Shown: positions 19,782 through 28,687, counted from the first letter of the stretch. The stretch: DNA of 64,000 nt from Leptothrix cholodnii SP-6 (GCF_000019785.1 NC_010524.1:1364001-1428000), one strand, 5' to 3'. Made by a program: numbers and translations. Notes: generated from the sequence alone by a model not told the origin.

Positions 19782-20422
19782 GCGAGGGCCCGGTTCGGAC
19801 GGTCTTGTGCCGGGGTGATGCAGGCCTCGCAGGCCGGCAGGTCGGCGAGTTCGGGCCAGTCGGGGTGGCTCAGGATGCGCTGGCCGAAGAGTGCGGCGTG
19901 GCTGTCGAGCTCGTCCGCCGACGCGACGTGGGCGCCGTGCAGCACCAGCGGCGGCAGGAACCGCAGCCCGCACAGCGCCGCGGTCTGTTCGTAGGGCGGC
20001 AGGAAGGCGTCGAAGAAATGGCGGTTGTAGCCCGACGGGTGATAGGCCTCCTGGCGAGCGCCGGTGGACGTCACCAGCCACAGGTCCTTGCCGGCCAGCG
20101 CCCGCCCGCCCGGGCCGTAGGCCCAGCCCAGGCTCAGGACCTCGTCGACCCACAGCTTCATCAGCGCCGGCATCGCGTACCACTGGATCGGGTGCACCCA
20201 GACGATCAGGTCGGCCGCCGCCGCCGCGGCCTGCTCGGCGCCCACGTCGATCGTGAAGTCGGGGTACAGCGCGTAGAGGTCGCGCACCTCGATGCCCGGC
20301 GCCGACCGGGCCGCAGCCTGGCCGCGCTGCTTGAGCCGCCGGTTGACCCGGGAGCGGCGCAGGTCGGGGTGGGCGACCAGCACCAGCACGTGCGGCCCGC
20401 TGGCGCCCCGAGGAGGGGCCAT
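19778..20422 (-). CDS. KefF/KefG-like NAD(P)H oxidoreductase, ancillary to the K+ antiporter
   Basis: A flavodoxin-fold quinone reductase-like protein of about 214 residues. VLVLVAHPDLRRSRVN near the N-terminus and DLIVWVHPIQWYAMPALMK in the middle are hallmarks of the KefF/KefG group, soluble partners needed for full activity of KefB/KefC antiporters. WAYGPGGRALAGKDLWLVTS follows as expected. I prefer the ATG at 20422, which has GAGG 5 nt upstream; a GTG at 20473 is an alternative. Its stop overlaps the antiporter start by four bases, supporting a two-protein complex. Confidence 0.88.
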   Translation of the reverse strand: MAPPRGASGPHVLVLVAHPDLRRSRVNRRLKQRGQAAARSAPGIEVRDLYALYPDFTIDVGAEQAAAAAADLIVWVHPIQWYAMPALMKLWVDEVLSLGWAYGPGGRALAGKDLWLVTSTGARQEAYHPSGYNRHFFDAFLPPYEQTAALCGLRFLPPLVLHGAHVASADELDSHAALFGQRILSHPDWPELADLPACEACITPAQDRPNRALA

Positions 20423-20565
20423 CGGAGCCTCGGACGACGGGTCGGGCGTGTGTTCTGGGGGGGTCTGGGTCACGGCGTGTCTGTCAGGTCGCGGCCGGTG
20501 TCGGCCCGTTAACATAGCTTAAACGGGCTTTCTTCACGCCCCATTCATGCCGGAGGAGACAGACG

Positions 20566-21240
20566 ATGGCGATCTATGTGGTGGCCAATCCCAAGGGCGG
20601 GGTGGGCAAGTCGACGCTGGCGACCAATCTGGCCGGCTATCTGGCGCGTCGCCAGGCGCAGGCGCACGAGGCTGCCGCAAGCGCGGCGCCGGCGCTGCCC
20701 GAGGTGCTGCTGGCCGACGTCGATCGGCAGGAATCGGCCCGGCTGTGGTTGTCGCTGCGCCCGGCCGAGCTGCCGCCGATCGGGTGGTGGCCGGTCGAGC
20801 GCGAGCGCATCGGCAAGTGCCCCAAGGGCGCGCGCCATGCCGTCATCGACACGCCGGCCGGTCTGTCGGGCAAGCCGCTCGACGCGGTCATGAAGGTGGC
20901 CGACAAGGTGCTGGTGCCGCTGCAGGCGAGCGTGTTCGACATCTACGCCACGCGCGATTTCATCGCCGAGCTCAGGAGTCGCCGCAAGCACGCCGACGTG
21001 CAGATCGCCGTGATCGGCAACCGGGTGCGCGAGCACACCTTCGCGGCCGAGCAGCTCGAGCAGTTCCTGGCGCAGCTGGGCGAGCAGGTGCAGGTGCCGA
21101 TGCTGGGCTGCCTTCGCGACACCCACAACTACGTGCACCTGGCCGCTCACGGCTCGACCCTGTGGGACGTGGCCACCAGCCGGGTGGCGCGCGACCTCGA
21201 GCAGTGGCAGGCCCTGCTGGATTGGGTCGATGCCGCATGA
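20566..21240 (+). CDS. orphan ParA-family ATPase
   Basis: A 224-residue deviant-Walker ATPase. The motif KGGVGKSTLATNLAGYLA is at about residues 10-27 with the signature lysine; VLLADVDRQESARLW and HAVIDTPAGLSGKPLD supply the other nucleotide-site aspartates. A short Ala-rich insert (about 32-45) follows the first helix. There is no ParB gene or parS-like site nearby, so positioning of some cargo other than the chromosome is likely. It is preceded by a good GGAGGAG ribosome site. The next gene on the same strand starts 94 bases downstream. Confidence 0.9.
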   Translation: MAIYVVANPKGGVGKSTLATNLAGYLARRQAQAHEAAASAAPALPEVLLADVDRQESARLWLSLRPAELPPIGWWPVERERIGKCPKGARHAVIDTPAGLSGKPLDAVMKVADKVLVPLQASVFDIYATRDFIAELRSRRKHADVQIAVIGNRVREHTFAAEQLEQFLAQLGEQVQVPMLGCLRDTHNYVHLAAHGSTLWDVATSRVARDLEQWQALLDWVDAA

Positions 21241-21334
21241 GCGTCGCTTGCCCGCACTCCCACTTTTGGGGGTGTCCGTGCCGGGGTGAACCGCCGATAC
21301 GCTCGGGGTCACGACAAGGCAGCGGGAGCGCACG

Positions 21335-22156
21335 ATGAAGGTCTTGATGATCGACGACCATCCGTTGATCCTGGCGGCGATGCAGAACGTCGTGCGCGGC
21401 CTCGGCGTTCACGTGCGCGTGACGGGTGTCGAGACCCCCGACGAGGCGCGCCAGAGGCTGGTGCCGCCGCACGATTTCGACCTGATCCTGCTCGACCTCC
21501 TGCTGGGCAGCGGCGACGACGGCTACGACTTCCTGATCGAGCTGCGCGCCAGCCATCCGGCGCTGCCGGTGGTGGTGATCTCGGCGTCGGAGCGCGCCGC
21601 CGACGTGATCCGCTGCATCGACGGCGGCGCGATGGGTTTCGTGCCCAAGCGCGCCAGCAACGAGATGCTGTTCGAGGCCCTGCACCTGGTCATGTCGGGC
21701 GGCATCTACGTGCCGCCGATGGCCCGTGGCCTGGGCGGGCCGAACCTGCCGTCGGTGCCCGACGCGCAGGTGTTTCCGGGCCTGCCGGCGCAGGGGCCGC
21801 TGTCGATCGCCGCCGCCGGGCCGCGCGACCGCCCGGACGGCGTCCACGCCGGCATGTCGATCGGGCCGTGGTCGTCGCGCGGCATGGCGCTGCCGCGGCC
21901 CGCCTCGCTCGATGCGCTCGGCCTGACGCCGCGCCAGGCGAAGGTGCTGATGCTGTTGATGGAAGGCAAGGCCAACAAGGTGATCGCCAAGGAACTGGGC
22001 CTGTCGGTCGAGACCGTCAAGGATCACGTCGCCGCCGTGCTGCGGTGCCTGGGCGTGCGTTCGCGCATGCAGGCGGTGATCGCGGTGCGCCACCTGCCGC
22101 AGCCGGGGCCGTCGGCGCATCAGCCGCAGCCGGGGCCGGCCGGGCCGCCTTCGTGA
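21335..22156 (+). CDS. response regulator, receiver plus LuxR-type DNA-binding domain
   Basis: A 273-residue NarL/FixJ-type regulator. The receiver domain (about 1-125) has the acidic pair in MIDDHP and the phosphoacceptor Asp in FDLILLDLLLG. A long linker rich in Pro/Gly (about 130-190) leads to the LuxR helix-turn-helix LTPRQAKVLMLLMEGKANKV (about 197-216) and LSVETVKDHV. It overlaps the following kinase gene by four bases (GTGA), so the two form a cognate pair. Input and targets are unknown. Confidence 0.92.
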   Translation: MKVLMIDDHPLILAAMQNVVRGLGVHVRVTGVETPDEARQRLVPPHDFDLILLDLLLGSGDDGYDFLIELRASHPALPVVVISASERAADVIRCIDGGAMGFVPKRASNEMLFEALHLVMSGGIYVPPMARGLGGPNLPSVPDAQVFPGLPAQGPLSIAAAGPRDRPDGVHAGMSIGPWSSRGMALPRPASLDALGLTPRQAKVLMLLMEGKANKVIAKELGLSVETVKDHVAAVLRCLGVRSRMQAVIAVRHLPQPGPSAHQPQPGPAGPPS

Positions 22157-23559
22157 GCCGGGCCGGGGCCGGCCCGGCCTGGGCGGCGATCACGCTGCTG
22201 GCGTGCATCGGGCTGCTGGTCGCGCAGGCGTGGCCGCTGCGGCTGGCCCTGGCGGCGCTGATCGTGCTCGCGGCCACGGTGATGGCCGTGACCGTGCGCC
22301 GCCAGGCCGAGGCCCTGGCCCAGGCGCTGACGCTCAAGCGCTGCACCGAGGATCTGGCCGGCCAGCTGTCGCTCGAGAAGGCCGCCGCCGACCAGGCCCG
22401 GCGCGTCGCCGAGGCGGCCAACCGCGCCAAGACGCAGTTCTTCTCGGCCGCCAGCCACGATCTGCGCCAGCCGCTGCACGCGCTCGGGCTGTTTGCCGAA
22501 ACGCTGCGCCGCAAGCAGGGCCGGACAGGCGCCGCCGCCGATGACGACGAGGTGGCGCAGCTGGTGCACGACATCGTCGAGTCGGTCGGCGCGCTCGAGG
22601 GGCTGTTCGACGAGCTGCTCGACCTCACCCACATCGACAGCGGCGGCGTCGACGTGCGGCCGCGCGCCTGCGCGATGGCCGAGATCTACATGCGCCTGCG
22701 GCTGCACTTCGAGCCGGTGGCGTTCGACAAGGGGCTGACGCTCGATTTCTTCGGCGGTCACCACGCGGTGCAGGCCGACCCGGTGCTGGTCGAGCGCATC
22801 CTGCGCAACCTGGTGTCCAACGCGATCCGCTACACCGAGGACGGCGGCGTGATCGTCGGCTGCCGCTCGCGGGGCGGGCAGCGCCTGGTGCAGGTCTGGG
22901 ACAGCGGCATCGGCATCTCGGCCGAGGCGCTGCCGCGCATCTTCGACGAGTTCTACCAGGTCGGCGGCCGCCGCCCTCTGGAGCCGCATCACCGCAAGGG
23001 GATGGGGCTCGGGCTGGCGATCGTCAAGCGCCTGGCCGGCCTGATGGACGCGCCGCTGACGGTGTGCTCGAAGGTCGAGCGGGGCAGCGTGTTCTCGCTG
23101 ACCCTGCCGGCCGCGGTCGCCGAGCCGATGCCGGGTGCGGTGGTGCTGGCGCACGAACTGCCGCAGGTGACGCTGCACGGCCGCCGGGTGGTGGTGGTCG
23201 AGGACGACGCCGCCGTGCTGACGAGCCTGCGCGGCCTGCTCGAGAGCTGGGGCGCGCAGGTCGTCGCGTTCGACCGCGCGCAGACGGCCTGCAGCTGGGC
23301 GCAGCAGCACCCCGGTTCGGCGCCCGACCTGCTGATCGTCGATCACGGCCTGCCCGAAGGATGCACCGGCACCGAGGTGATCGTGGCCCTGCGCGCGGTC
23401 TGGGGGCCGGGCCTGCCGGCGGTCATGGTCACCGGCCACACGCTGCACGACCACGAGACCGAAGCGGCTGCCGGCAACTACCACGTGCTGTTCAAGCCGC
23501 TGGCCCCGAACCGGCTGCGGGCGATGGTCTCGTTCAAGCTCGGCAGCCGCGCCGCCTGA
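22153..23559 (+). CDS. hybrid histidine kinase with C-terminal receiver
   Basis: A 468-residue membrane-anchored sensor kinase. Two closely spaced helices occupy about residues 6-50 with almost no periplasmic loop, followed by a coiled coil. HisKA has the phosphoacceptor in SAASHDLRQPLHALGLF (about 95-111). The ATPase domain shows LRNLVSNAIRYTEDGG, WDSGIGIS and KGMGLGLAIVKRL. A receiver (about 345-465) has VVVVEDDAA and LLIVDHGLPEG. The GTG at 22153 overlaps the regulator stop (GTGA). This fits kinases that sense from the membrane or cytoplasm. It is paired with the LuxR-type regulator just upstream. Confidence 0.9.
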   Translation: MSRAGAGPAWAAITLLACIGLLVAQAWPLRLALAALIVLAATVMAVTVRRQAEALAQALTLKRCTEDLAGQLSLEKAAADQARRVAEAANRAKTQFFSAASHDLRQPLHALGLFAETLRRKQGRTGAAADDDEVAQLVHDIVESVGALEGLFDELLDLTHIDSGGVDVRPRACAMAEIYMRLRLHFEPVAFDKGLTLDFFGGHHAVQADPVLVERILRNLVSNAIRYTEDGGVIVGCRSRGGQRLVQVWDSGIGISAEALPRIFDEFYQVGGRRPLEPHHRKGMGLGLAIVKRLAGLMDAPLTVCSKVERGSVFSLTLPAAVAEPMPGAVVLAHELPQVTLHGRRVVVVEDDAAVLTSLRGLLESWGAQVVAFDRAQTACSWAQQHPGSAPDLLIVDHGLPEGCTGTEVIVALRAVWGPGLPAVMVTGHTLHDHETEAAAGNYHVLFKPLAPNRLRAMVSFKLGSRAA

Positions 23560-23615
23560 GCCGCCGCGACGCCTCGCGACGCCTCGCGGTGCCCGTTGGC
23601 GCCGACCTGCCCGCA

Positions 23616-23621
23616 TACAAT
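23616..23621 (+). promoter_or_regulatory. possible -10 element before ilvE
   Basis: TACAAT lies 29 bases before the ilvE ATG in otherwise GC-rich DNA. The nearest -35-like sequence (TTGGCG at 23596) is only 14 bases away, which is short, so the assignment is weak. Confidence 0.3.
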
Positions 23622-23649
23622 GGCGGCCCCGAGCGAAGGCGATAAAACC

Positions 23650-24573
23650 ATGTCGATGCACGACCGAGACGGAAAGATCTGGATGGATGGCGAGCTGGTG
23701 GAGTGGCGCGACGCCAAGATCCACGTGCTCAGCCACACGCTGCACTACGGCTGCGGCGCCTTCGAGGGCGTGCGCGCCTACAAGACGGCGCAAGGCCCGG
23801 CGATCTTCCGCCTGCGCGAGCACACCGAGCGGCTCTTCAACAGCGCCAAGATCCTGCGCATGAAGATCCCGTTCACGCTGGAACAGGTGATGGACGCGCA
23901 GAAGACCGTCGTGCGCGAGAACCAGCTCGAAAGCGGCTACATCCGCCCGCTGACCTGGATCGGCTCGCAGAAGCTCGGCGTCAGCCCGAAGGGCAACACC
24001 ATCCACCTGATGGTCGCGGCCTGGACCTGGGGCGCCTACCTCGGCGAAGAAGGCCTCAAGCGCGGCATCCGCGTCAAGACCAGCAGCTACACCCGCCACC
24101 ACGTCAACATCACGATGACGCAGGCCAAGGCGGTGAGCAACTACACCAACTCGATCCTGGCCAACATGGAAGTGACCGAAGAGGGCTACGACGAGGCGCT
24201 GCTGCTCGACGCATCCGGCTTCGTCAGCGAAGGCGCGGGCGAGAACATCTTCATCATCAAGAACGGCGTGGTCTACACGCCCGACCTGTCGGCCGGCGCG
24301 CTCAACGGCATCACCCGCAACACGATCTTCCACATTGCCAAGGATCTGGGCCTGGAGGTCGTGCAGAAGCGCATCACCCGCGACGAGGTCTACATCGCCG
24401 ACGAGGCCTTCTTCACCGGCACCGCCGCCGAAGTGACGCCGATCCGCGAACTCGATCGCATCGAGATCGGCGCCGGCTCGCGCGGCCCGATCACCGAGAA
24501 GATCCAGGCGGCGTTCTTCGACATCGTCAACGGCCGCAACCCCCAGTACGCCGAATGGCTGGATCACGTTTGA
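23650..24573 (+). CDS. ilvE: branched-chain amino acid aminotransferase IlvE
   Basis: A 307-residue fold-type IV PLP aminotransferase that makes and degrades valine, leucine and isoleucine. The PLP lysine is Lys160 in QAKAVSNYTNSILA. Other hallmarks are LHYGCGAFEGVRAY (about 31-44), EALLLDASGFVSEGAGENIF and the late FFTGTAAEVTPIRELD. The length is normal. The ATG at 23650 opens the conserved N-terminus (the preceding frame does not match). A zinc-finger gene follows after 21 bases on the same strand. Confidence 0.97.
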   Translation: MSMHDRDGKIWMDGELVEWRDAKIHVLSHTLHYGCGAFEGVRAYKTAQGPAIFRLREHTERLFNSAKILRMKIPFTLEQVMDAQKTVVRENQLESGYIRPLTWIGSQKLGVSPKGNTIHLMVAAWTWGAYLGEEGLKRGIRVKTSSYTRHHVNITMTQAKAVSNYTNSILANMEVTEEGYDEALLLDASGFVSEGAGENIFIIKNGVVYTPDLSAGALNGITRNTIFHIAKDLGLEVVQKRITRDEVYIADEAFFTGTAAEVTPIRELDRIEIGAGSRGPITEKIQAAFFDIVNGRNPQYAEWLDHV

Positions 24574-24594
24574 AGGTTTGAAGGAAAGTCAGCG

Positions 24595-24801
24595 ATGAGC
24601 AACGACAAGCAGGCAGTGGTCGAAGTCTTGGCCAAGGATTTGCAAGGCCCCGGCGTGGTGGCGTGCCCGAACCCGAAGATGGCCTTGTGGAGCGCCCATC
24701 CGAAGGTCTACATCGACGTGGCCGGCAGCGGTGAAGGCCGCTGCCCGTACTGCGGCACGGTCTACCGGCTCAAGGCCGGCGAGAAGGTCCACGCGCACTG
24801 A
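24595..24801 (+). CDS. small zinc-finger protein (zf-CHCC type)
   Basis: A 68-residue protein with one zinc site formed by Cys24, His35, Cys50 and Cys53 (CPYCGTVYRL), as in the family related to the mitochondrial complex I subunit NDUFS6. This small protein is common next to ilvE in beta- and gammaproteobacteria; its role is not established. The start ATG follows a GGAAAG box. A short GC-rich hairpin follows the stop. Confidence 0.92.
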   Translation: MSNDKQAVVEVLAKDLQGPGVVACPNPKMALWSAHPKVYIDVAGSGEGRCPYCGTVYRLKAGEKVHAH

Positions 24802-24810
24802 GCATCCCGA

Positions 24811-24831
24811 CGCGGCCCTTGACGGGCCGCG
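24811..24831 (+). terminator. possible terminator hairpin after ilvE/zinc-finger genes
   Basis: CGCGGCCC (24811-24818) pairs with GGGCCGCG (24824-24831) across a 5-nt loop, 9 bases after the zinc-finger stop. Only a short ATTT lies downstream, so intrinsic termination may be weak. Confidence 0.45.
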
Positions 24832-24923
24832 CCGCATTTGGGCGCGGGCATTCGGCCCGGGGGGTTGCGGGCCGTCGCCGGCCGACCGGTCGATGGTGCA
24901 GGCCTTGCGTAAAATCGGCCGCC

Positions 24924-25811
24924 ATGACGCTCAACAACGGCCAGTTCGTACTCACGCTCTCCTGCCCCGACACCAAGGGCATCGTCCACGCGGTTTCAGG
25001 CCTGCTCTACCAGGCCGGCTGCAACATCATCGACTCGCAGCAGTTCGGTGACGTGCTCGGCGAAGACGCCACCGGCCTGTTCTTCATGCGGGTGCACTTC
25101 GAGGCGCCGCCGCACCTGGGCGACGCGGCCATGCTGCAGAACCTGTTCAGCCACGTGCGCAGCCAGTTCGGCATGCAGGCACGCGTGCACAGCCTGGCGC
25201 GCAAGCCGCGCCTGCTGCTGATGGTCAGCAAGCACGGCCATTGCCTCAACGACCTGCTGTTCCGCTGGAAGAGCGGGCAGCTGCCGGTCGACATCCCGGC
25301 GATCGTCTCCAACCACCCCGACTTTGCCGACCTGGCCGCCAGCTACGGCATCGCGTTCCACCACCTGCCGCTCAAGGCCGGCGCCGACGCCCAGGCCAAG
25401 CGCGCGCAGGAGCGCGAGGTCGAGGCGCTGTTCGAGCGCGAGCAGGTCGACCTGGTGGTGCTGGCGCGCTACATGCAGATCCTGAGCGCCGAGTTCTGCG
25501 ATTTCCTGGCCGGGCGCGCGATCAACATCCACCACAGCTTCCTGCCCAGCTTCAAGGGCGCCAAGCCGTATTACCAGGCGCACGAACGCGGCGTGAAGCT
25601 GATCGGCGCCACGGCGCACTACGTGACGGCCGATCTCGACGAGGGGCCGATCATCGAGCAGGACGTCGAGCGGGTCGATCACACCCACAGCCCCGAAGAC
25701 TTCACCGCCGTGGGCCGCGATGTCGAGTCCGTCGTGCTCGCGCGCGCGGTGCGCTGGCACGTCGAGCACCGTGTCCTGCTCAATGGCCGCAAGACGGTCG
25801 TTTTCCGGTAG
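24924..25811 (+). CDS. purU: formyltetrahydrofolate deformylase PurU
   Basis: Hydrolyses 10-formyl-tetrahydrofolate to formate and tetrahydrofolate, balancing the one-carbon pool. At 295 residues it has the usual two parts: an N-terminal ACT domain (about 5-85; VLTLSCPDTKGIVHAVSGLL) and a formyltransferase-fold catalytic domain (about 92-290). The active-site segment is NIHHSFLPSFKGAKPYYQAH, with the later ATAHYVTADLDEGPIIEQD. The ATG at 24924 gives the normal N-terminus. A TAAAAT box at 24910 lies so close to the ATG that any transcript from it would be nearly leaderless. Confidence 0.97.
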   Translation: MTLNNGQFVLTLSCPDTKGIVHAVSGLLYQAGCNIIDSQQFGDVLGEDATGLFFMRVHFEAPPHLGDAAMLQNLFSHVRSQFGMQARVHSLARKPRLLLMVSKHGHCLNDLLFRWKSGQLPVDIPAIVSNHPDFADLAASYGIAFHHLPLKAGADAQAKRAQEREVEALFEREQVDLVVLARYMQILSAEFCDFLAGRAINIHHSFLPSFKGAKPYYQAHERGVKLIGATAHYVTADLDEGPIIEQDVERVDHTHSPEDFTAVGRDVESVVLARAVRWHVEHRVLLNGRKTVVFR

Positions 25812-25818
25812 ACCGCCC

Positions 25819-26268
25819 ATGAATCGTCCCAAACCCCTCGAGGCCGTCCTGATGGCCACGCCCGATGACACCGAGGCGCAGTTCTACGAGAGCCTGCAGC
25901 GCGCCGATCTCGACCGGCTGATGGCGGTCTGGGCCGACGAGGAGGACGTCGCCTGCGTGCATCCGGGCGGCCCGCGCCTGGTGGGCACGCATGCCATCCG
26001 CACGGCCTTCGAGGAGCTCTTCGGCCAGGGCCACATCGACACCCGCCCGGCTCAGGTCCGCCGCATGACGCTGGGCAACACCGCCGTGCACCACGTGCTC
26101 GAGGAGGTGCGTGTCAACACCGCCGACGGCCCGCGCAGCGGCTATGTGCTGAGCACCAACGTCTACCTGAAGACGCCGCTGGGCTGGCGCATGATCGTCC
26201 ACCACGCCAGCCCCGGCACGCCGCGCGAGCTGCAGGAGCTGACCGAGTCGACCACCACGCTGCACTGA
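25819..26268 (+). CDS. SnoaL/NTF2-like domain protein
   Basis: A 149-residue protein with a single NTF2-like cone fold (about 15-140). The core is readable from FYESLQRADLDRLMAVWADE, through VACVHPGGPRLVGTHAIRTAF, to LSTNVYLKTPLGWRMIVHHA. In related proteins the pocket may bind small ligands or subunits; no catalytic role is evident. It starts 7 bases after purU, and its stop overlaps the ATG of the next gene (TGATG). Confidence 0.87.
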   Translation: MNRPKPLEAVLMATPDDTEAQFYESLQRADLDRLMAVWADEEDVACVHPGGPRLVGTHAIRTAFEELFGQGHIDTRPAQVRRMTLGNTAVHHVLEEVRVNTADGPRSGYVLSTNVYLKTPLGWRMIVHHASPGTPRELQELTESTTTLH

Positions 26269-27407
26269 TGCGGGTCGACCGCCCCAGGCTGCAGGCCGCC
26301 GCCGATGCGGCGGGGCTGGCCGCAGCGCCGGCGTCGATGCCGGCAACACCCGCCGCGCCCTGGTGGCTGCCGGGCGGACAGAGCCAGACCATCTGGCCGG
26401 CGCTGTTCGCGCGCAGCCGGGCCGGCGAAGCGCTGCGCTTTCGTCGTGAACGCTGGTTCACGCCCGATGCCGATTTCATCGACGCCGACTGGCTGGTCGA
26501 CGATCAGCCCGCGGGCCGCGCGGCCGACATCGGTGTCGTGCCGCACGATGAACCGCACCGGCCGCTGCTGGTGCTGTTCCACGGCCTGGAAGGCAGTTCG
26601 CGCAGCCACTATGCGCAGGCCTTTGCCGACTGGGCGCGCCGCAACGGCTGGGCGATGGTGCTGCCGCACTTCCGCGGCTGCTCCGGCGAGCTCAACCTGG
26701 CACCACGCGCCTACCACTCGGGCGACCACGTCGAGATCGGCTGGATGCTCGCGCAGGCCCGCCGCGCCCGCCGTGGCCCGGTGGTGGCCGTCGGCGTGTC
26801 GCTGGGCGGCAATGCCCTGCTGCGCTGGGCCGAGGAGGCCGGCCACAGCGCGGCGGCGGTGGTCTCGGCGGTGGCTGCGGTGTGCTCGCCGATCGACCTG
26901 GCCGCCAGCGGCGAGGCGATCGGACGGGGCCTGAACCGGCTGATCTACACGCCGATGTTCCTGCGCACGATGAAGCCCAAGGCGCTCGCCAAGCTGGCGC
27001 AGCATCCCGGCCTGTTCGACCGCGAACGCCTGCTCGCCGCGCGCACGCTGCGTGCGTTCGACAACGTCTTCACCGCCCCGCTGCACGGCTATCGCGACAC
27101 CGACGACTACTGGCGGCGCGCCTCGGCCAAGCCGGCGCTCGACGACATCCGCATCCCTGCCCTGGTGCTCAATGCCCTCAACGACCCCTTCGTGCCCGCG
27201 GCCAGCCTGCCACGCACGATGCCGCCGGGCAGCGCGGTCACGCTCTGGCAGAGCGCCGACGGCGGGCATGTCGGCTTCGCCAGCGGCGCGTTTCCGGCGC
27301 AGGTGACCGATCTGCCCGATGCCGTGATGGCCTGGATGCAAGCCGGGTTGCCACGCCGACCTCCGGCTGCCGCGGCGGCGGTTGAGGCAAGATCGACGCA
27401 TGGATGA
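26268..27407 (+). CDS. yheT: YheT-family alpha/beta hydrolase
   Basis: A 379-residue alpha/beta hydrolase of the YheT/ABHD1-3 type, putative esterase. FHGLEGSSRSHYAQAF (oxyanion region) and LPHFRGCSGELN precede the nucleophile elbow VGVSLGGNALLRW with the serine. LNALNDPFVP supplies the acidic residue and GGHVGF the catalytic histidine. The first 25 residues are variable and the protein has no signal peptide. It is translationally coupled to the SnoaL-like gene and overlaps the next gene by eight bases. Confidence 0.9.
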   Translation: MRVDRPRLQAAADAAGLAAAPASMPATPAAPWWLPGGQSQTIWPALFARSRAGEALRFRRERWFTPDADFIDADWLVDDQPAGRAADIGVVPHDEPHRPLLVLFHGLEGSSRSHYAQAFADWARRNGWAMVLPHFRGCSGELNLAPRAYHSGDHVEIGWMLAQARRARRGPVVAVGVSLGGNALLRWAEEAGHSAAAVVSAVAAVCSPIDLAASGEAIGRGLNRLIYTPMFLRTMKPKALAKLAQHPGLFDRERLLAARTLRAFDNVFTAPLHGYRDTDDYWRRASAKPALDDIRIPALVLNALNDPFVPAASLPRTMPPGSAVTLWQSADGGHVGFASGAFPAQVTDLPDAVMAWMQAGLPRRPPAAAAAVEARSTHG

Positions 27408-27960
27408 CATCGTCAAGGCGGCACTGAAGAAATGGCCCGCCGTGCCGGCCTGCCGCGGCTGGCTGGCCCTGGATGCGCGTGGCGACTGGTATCTGCGCGA
27501 CGAGCAGGTCCAGGCACACGGGCCGTTTCCGCAGGCCAAGGGCAGCCGCATCGTGCACGACAAGCTGCGCCAGTTCATCGAACGCAACTACGAGTCCGAT
27601 GCCGACGGCTGCTGGTACTTCCAGAACGGGCCGCAGCGTGTCTACGTCGAACTCGAACTGGCGCCGCTGGTGATGGGCGTGCAGCGCATCCCGGGCGGCT
27701 GGCAGGTGCAGTCGCACACCGGTGTGACGGCCCACGAACTGCGCGCGGTGCTGGTCGACGAGCAGGGGCGGCTCTACCTCCACACCGAACTCGGCCTTGG
27801 CCTGATGCGTTCGGCCGACATGGACGTGGCCGCCGATGCCGTGCTGGCGGGCGCCTGGTCGCCCCAGCCGGTCGACAGCCAGGCGCTGCCGCAGCACTAC
27901 GGCTACTGCGTCAGTCCGCAGGCCCGTGCCGTGAACCGCAGCGGCCCTGCTGCCGGCTGA
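27400..27960 (+). CDS. conserved betaproteobacterial protein of unknown function (DUF)
   Basis: A 186-residue soluble protein. I believe it belongs to one of the proteobacterial DUF29xx families but cannot give the accession with certainty. Conserved-looking segments are KKWPAVPACRGWLALDARG (about 8-26), FIERNYESDADGCWYFQNGP (about 60-79) and QRVYVELELAPLVM. No signal peptide, helix repeats or catalytic pattern stands out. The chosen ATG (27400) lies inside the end of the hydrolase gene and has GAGG upstream. Confidence 0.8.
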   Translation: MDDIVKAALKKWPAVPACRGWLALDARGDWYLRDEQVQAHGPFPQAKGSRIVHDKLRQFIERNYESDADGCWYFQNGPQRVYVELELAPLVMGVQRIPGGWQVQSHTGVTAHELRAVLVDEQGRLYLHTELGLGLMRSADMDVAADAVLAGAWSPQPVDSQALPQHYGYCVSPQARAVNRSGPAAG

Positions 27961-27980
27961 ACCCGGCGCGCGCAGGCATG

Positions 27981-28003
27981 AAAAAGCCGACCCTCGGGTC
28001 GGC
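27981..28003 (-). terminator. intrinsic terminator of the cytochrome c5 gene
   Basis: GCCGACC and GGTCGGC form a 7-bp stem (8 with a tighter loop). On the minus strand it is followed by TTTTT (the complement of 27981-27985). It lies 47 bases beyond the cytochrome stop and near the end of the convergent plus-strand gene. Confidence 0.82.
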
Positions 28004-28050
28004 TTCGTGTGCAGGCCGGCGTGCGCAGGGCCGCCGGCTGCCGGTTCGGT

Positions 28051-28575
28051 TCAGGGTGCGCTGGCGGCTGCGGCAGGAGCCTTGGGCTCGTCGAGCTTGC
28101 CACCGCTGGCGTTGGCCATGTAGACCACGGCGCGGGCGATCTCGAGCTCGCTGAAATCGCCGCCGCCTTGAGCGCCCATCGCGCCCTTGCCCTTCAGCGC
28201 GGAGGTCAGCAGGGCCTCGAGGCCGGTGCCGATGCGCGGGCCCCAGGCGGCGTTGTCGCCGATCTTGGGTGCACCGGCCAGGCCGGCGGTGTGGCAGGCG
28301 GTGCATTGCGCCTTGAAGACTTCTTCGCCGCTCTTGAGCGGGCCGCCCTCGAGCTTGAGCGTCACGGCGCCGACCGGCTGGATGCGTGCGGCCGTGGCCT
28401 CGGCACCGAGTGCATCGACGCCGGCGCCGCTGCGCGGATCGACCGCCACCGACTTCACCAGCAGCACGATGGCAAAGATCGGCACGATGAATGCAAAGAC
28501 CACCGCGGCGATCAGTTGCTTGGAGGTCTTGATCGGGCTTTCGTGCTCGTCGTGGGTGTGTTGAGCGTCGCTCAT
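28051..28575 (-). CDS. membrane-anchored cytochrome c5-type monohaem protein
   Basis: A 174-residue c-type cytochrome that would shuttle electrons at the periplasmic face. An uncleaved-looking N-terminal anchor (about 22-42, LIAAVVFAFIVPIFAIVLLV) is followed by a linker and a class I haem domain with CTACH at about 91-95. The ALKGKGAMGAQGGGDFSELE segment carries the methionine-ligand region typical of c5. An Ala/Pro-rich tail ends the protein. It is divergent from the tRNA-Arg gene. Confidence 0.93.
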   Translation of the reverse strand: MSDAQHTHDEHESPIKTSKQLIAAVVFAFIVPIFAIVLLVKSVAVDPRSGAGVDALGAEATAARIQPVGAVTLKLEGGPLKSGEEVFKAQCTACHTAGLAGAPKIGDNAAWGPRIGTGLEALLTSALKGKGAMGAQGGGDFSELEIARAVVYMANASGGKLDEPKAPAAAASAP

Positions 28576-28687
28576 GGAGTCCTCTGATGGTGAATGCGCG
28601 GCGCAGGCTCGGTGCGCAAAACCGCGAGATTATAAGCGGCAGGATTGCTCGACTTGTGTTGCGTGCAGGCTGCGTCGCAACCCCTGC

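Noticed and set aside
21250..21275. Terminator after the ParA gene (CACTCCC/GGGGGTG)
   Set aside because: The stem includes a G-T pair and there is no T-run; too weak to list.
22120..24567. An 815-codon minus-strand open frame
   Set aside because: Antisense to the hybrid kinase and ilvE, with His/Arg/Val/Asp-biased composition and no recognisable motif.
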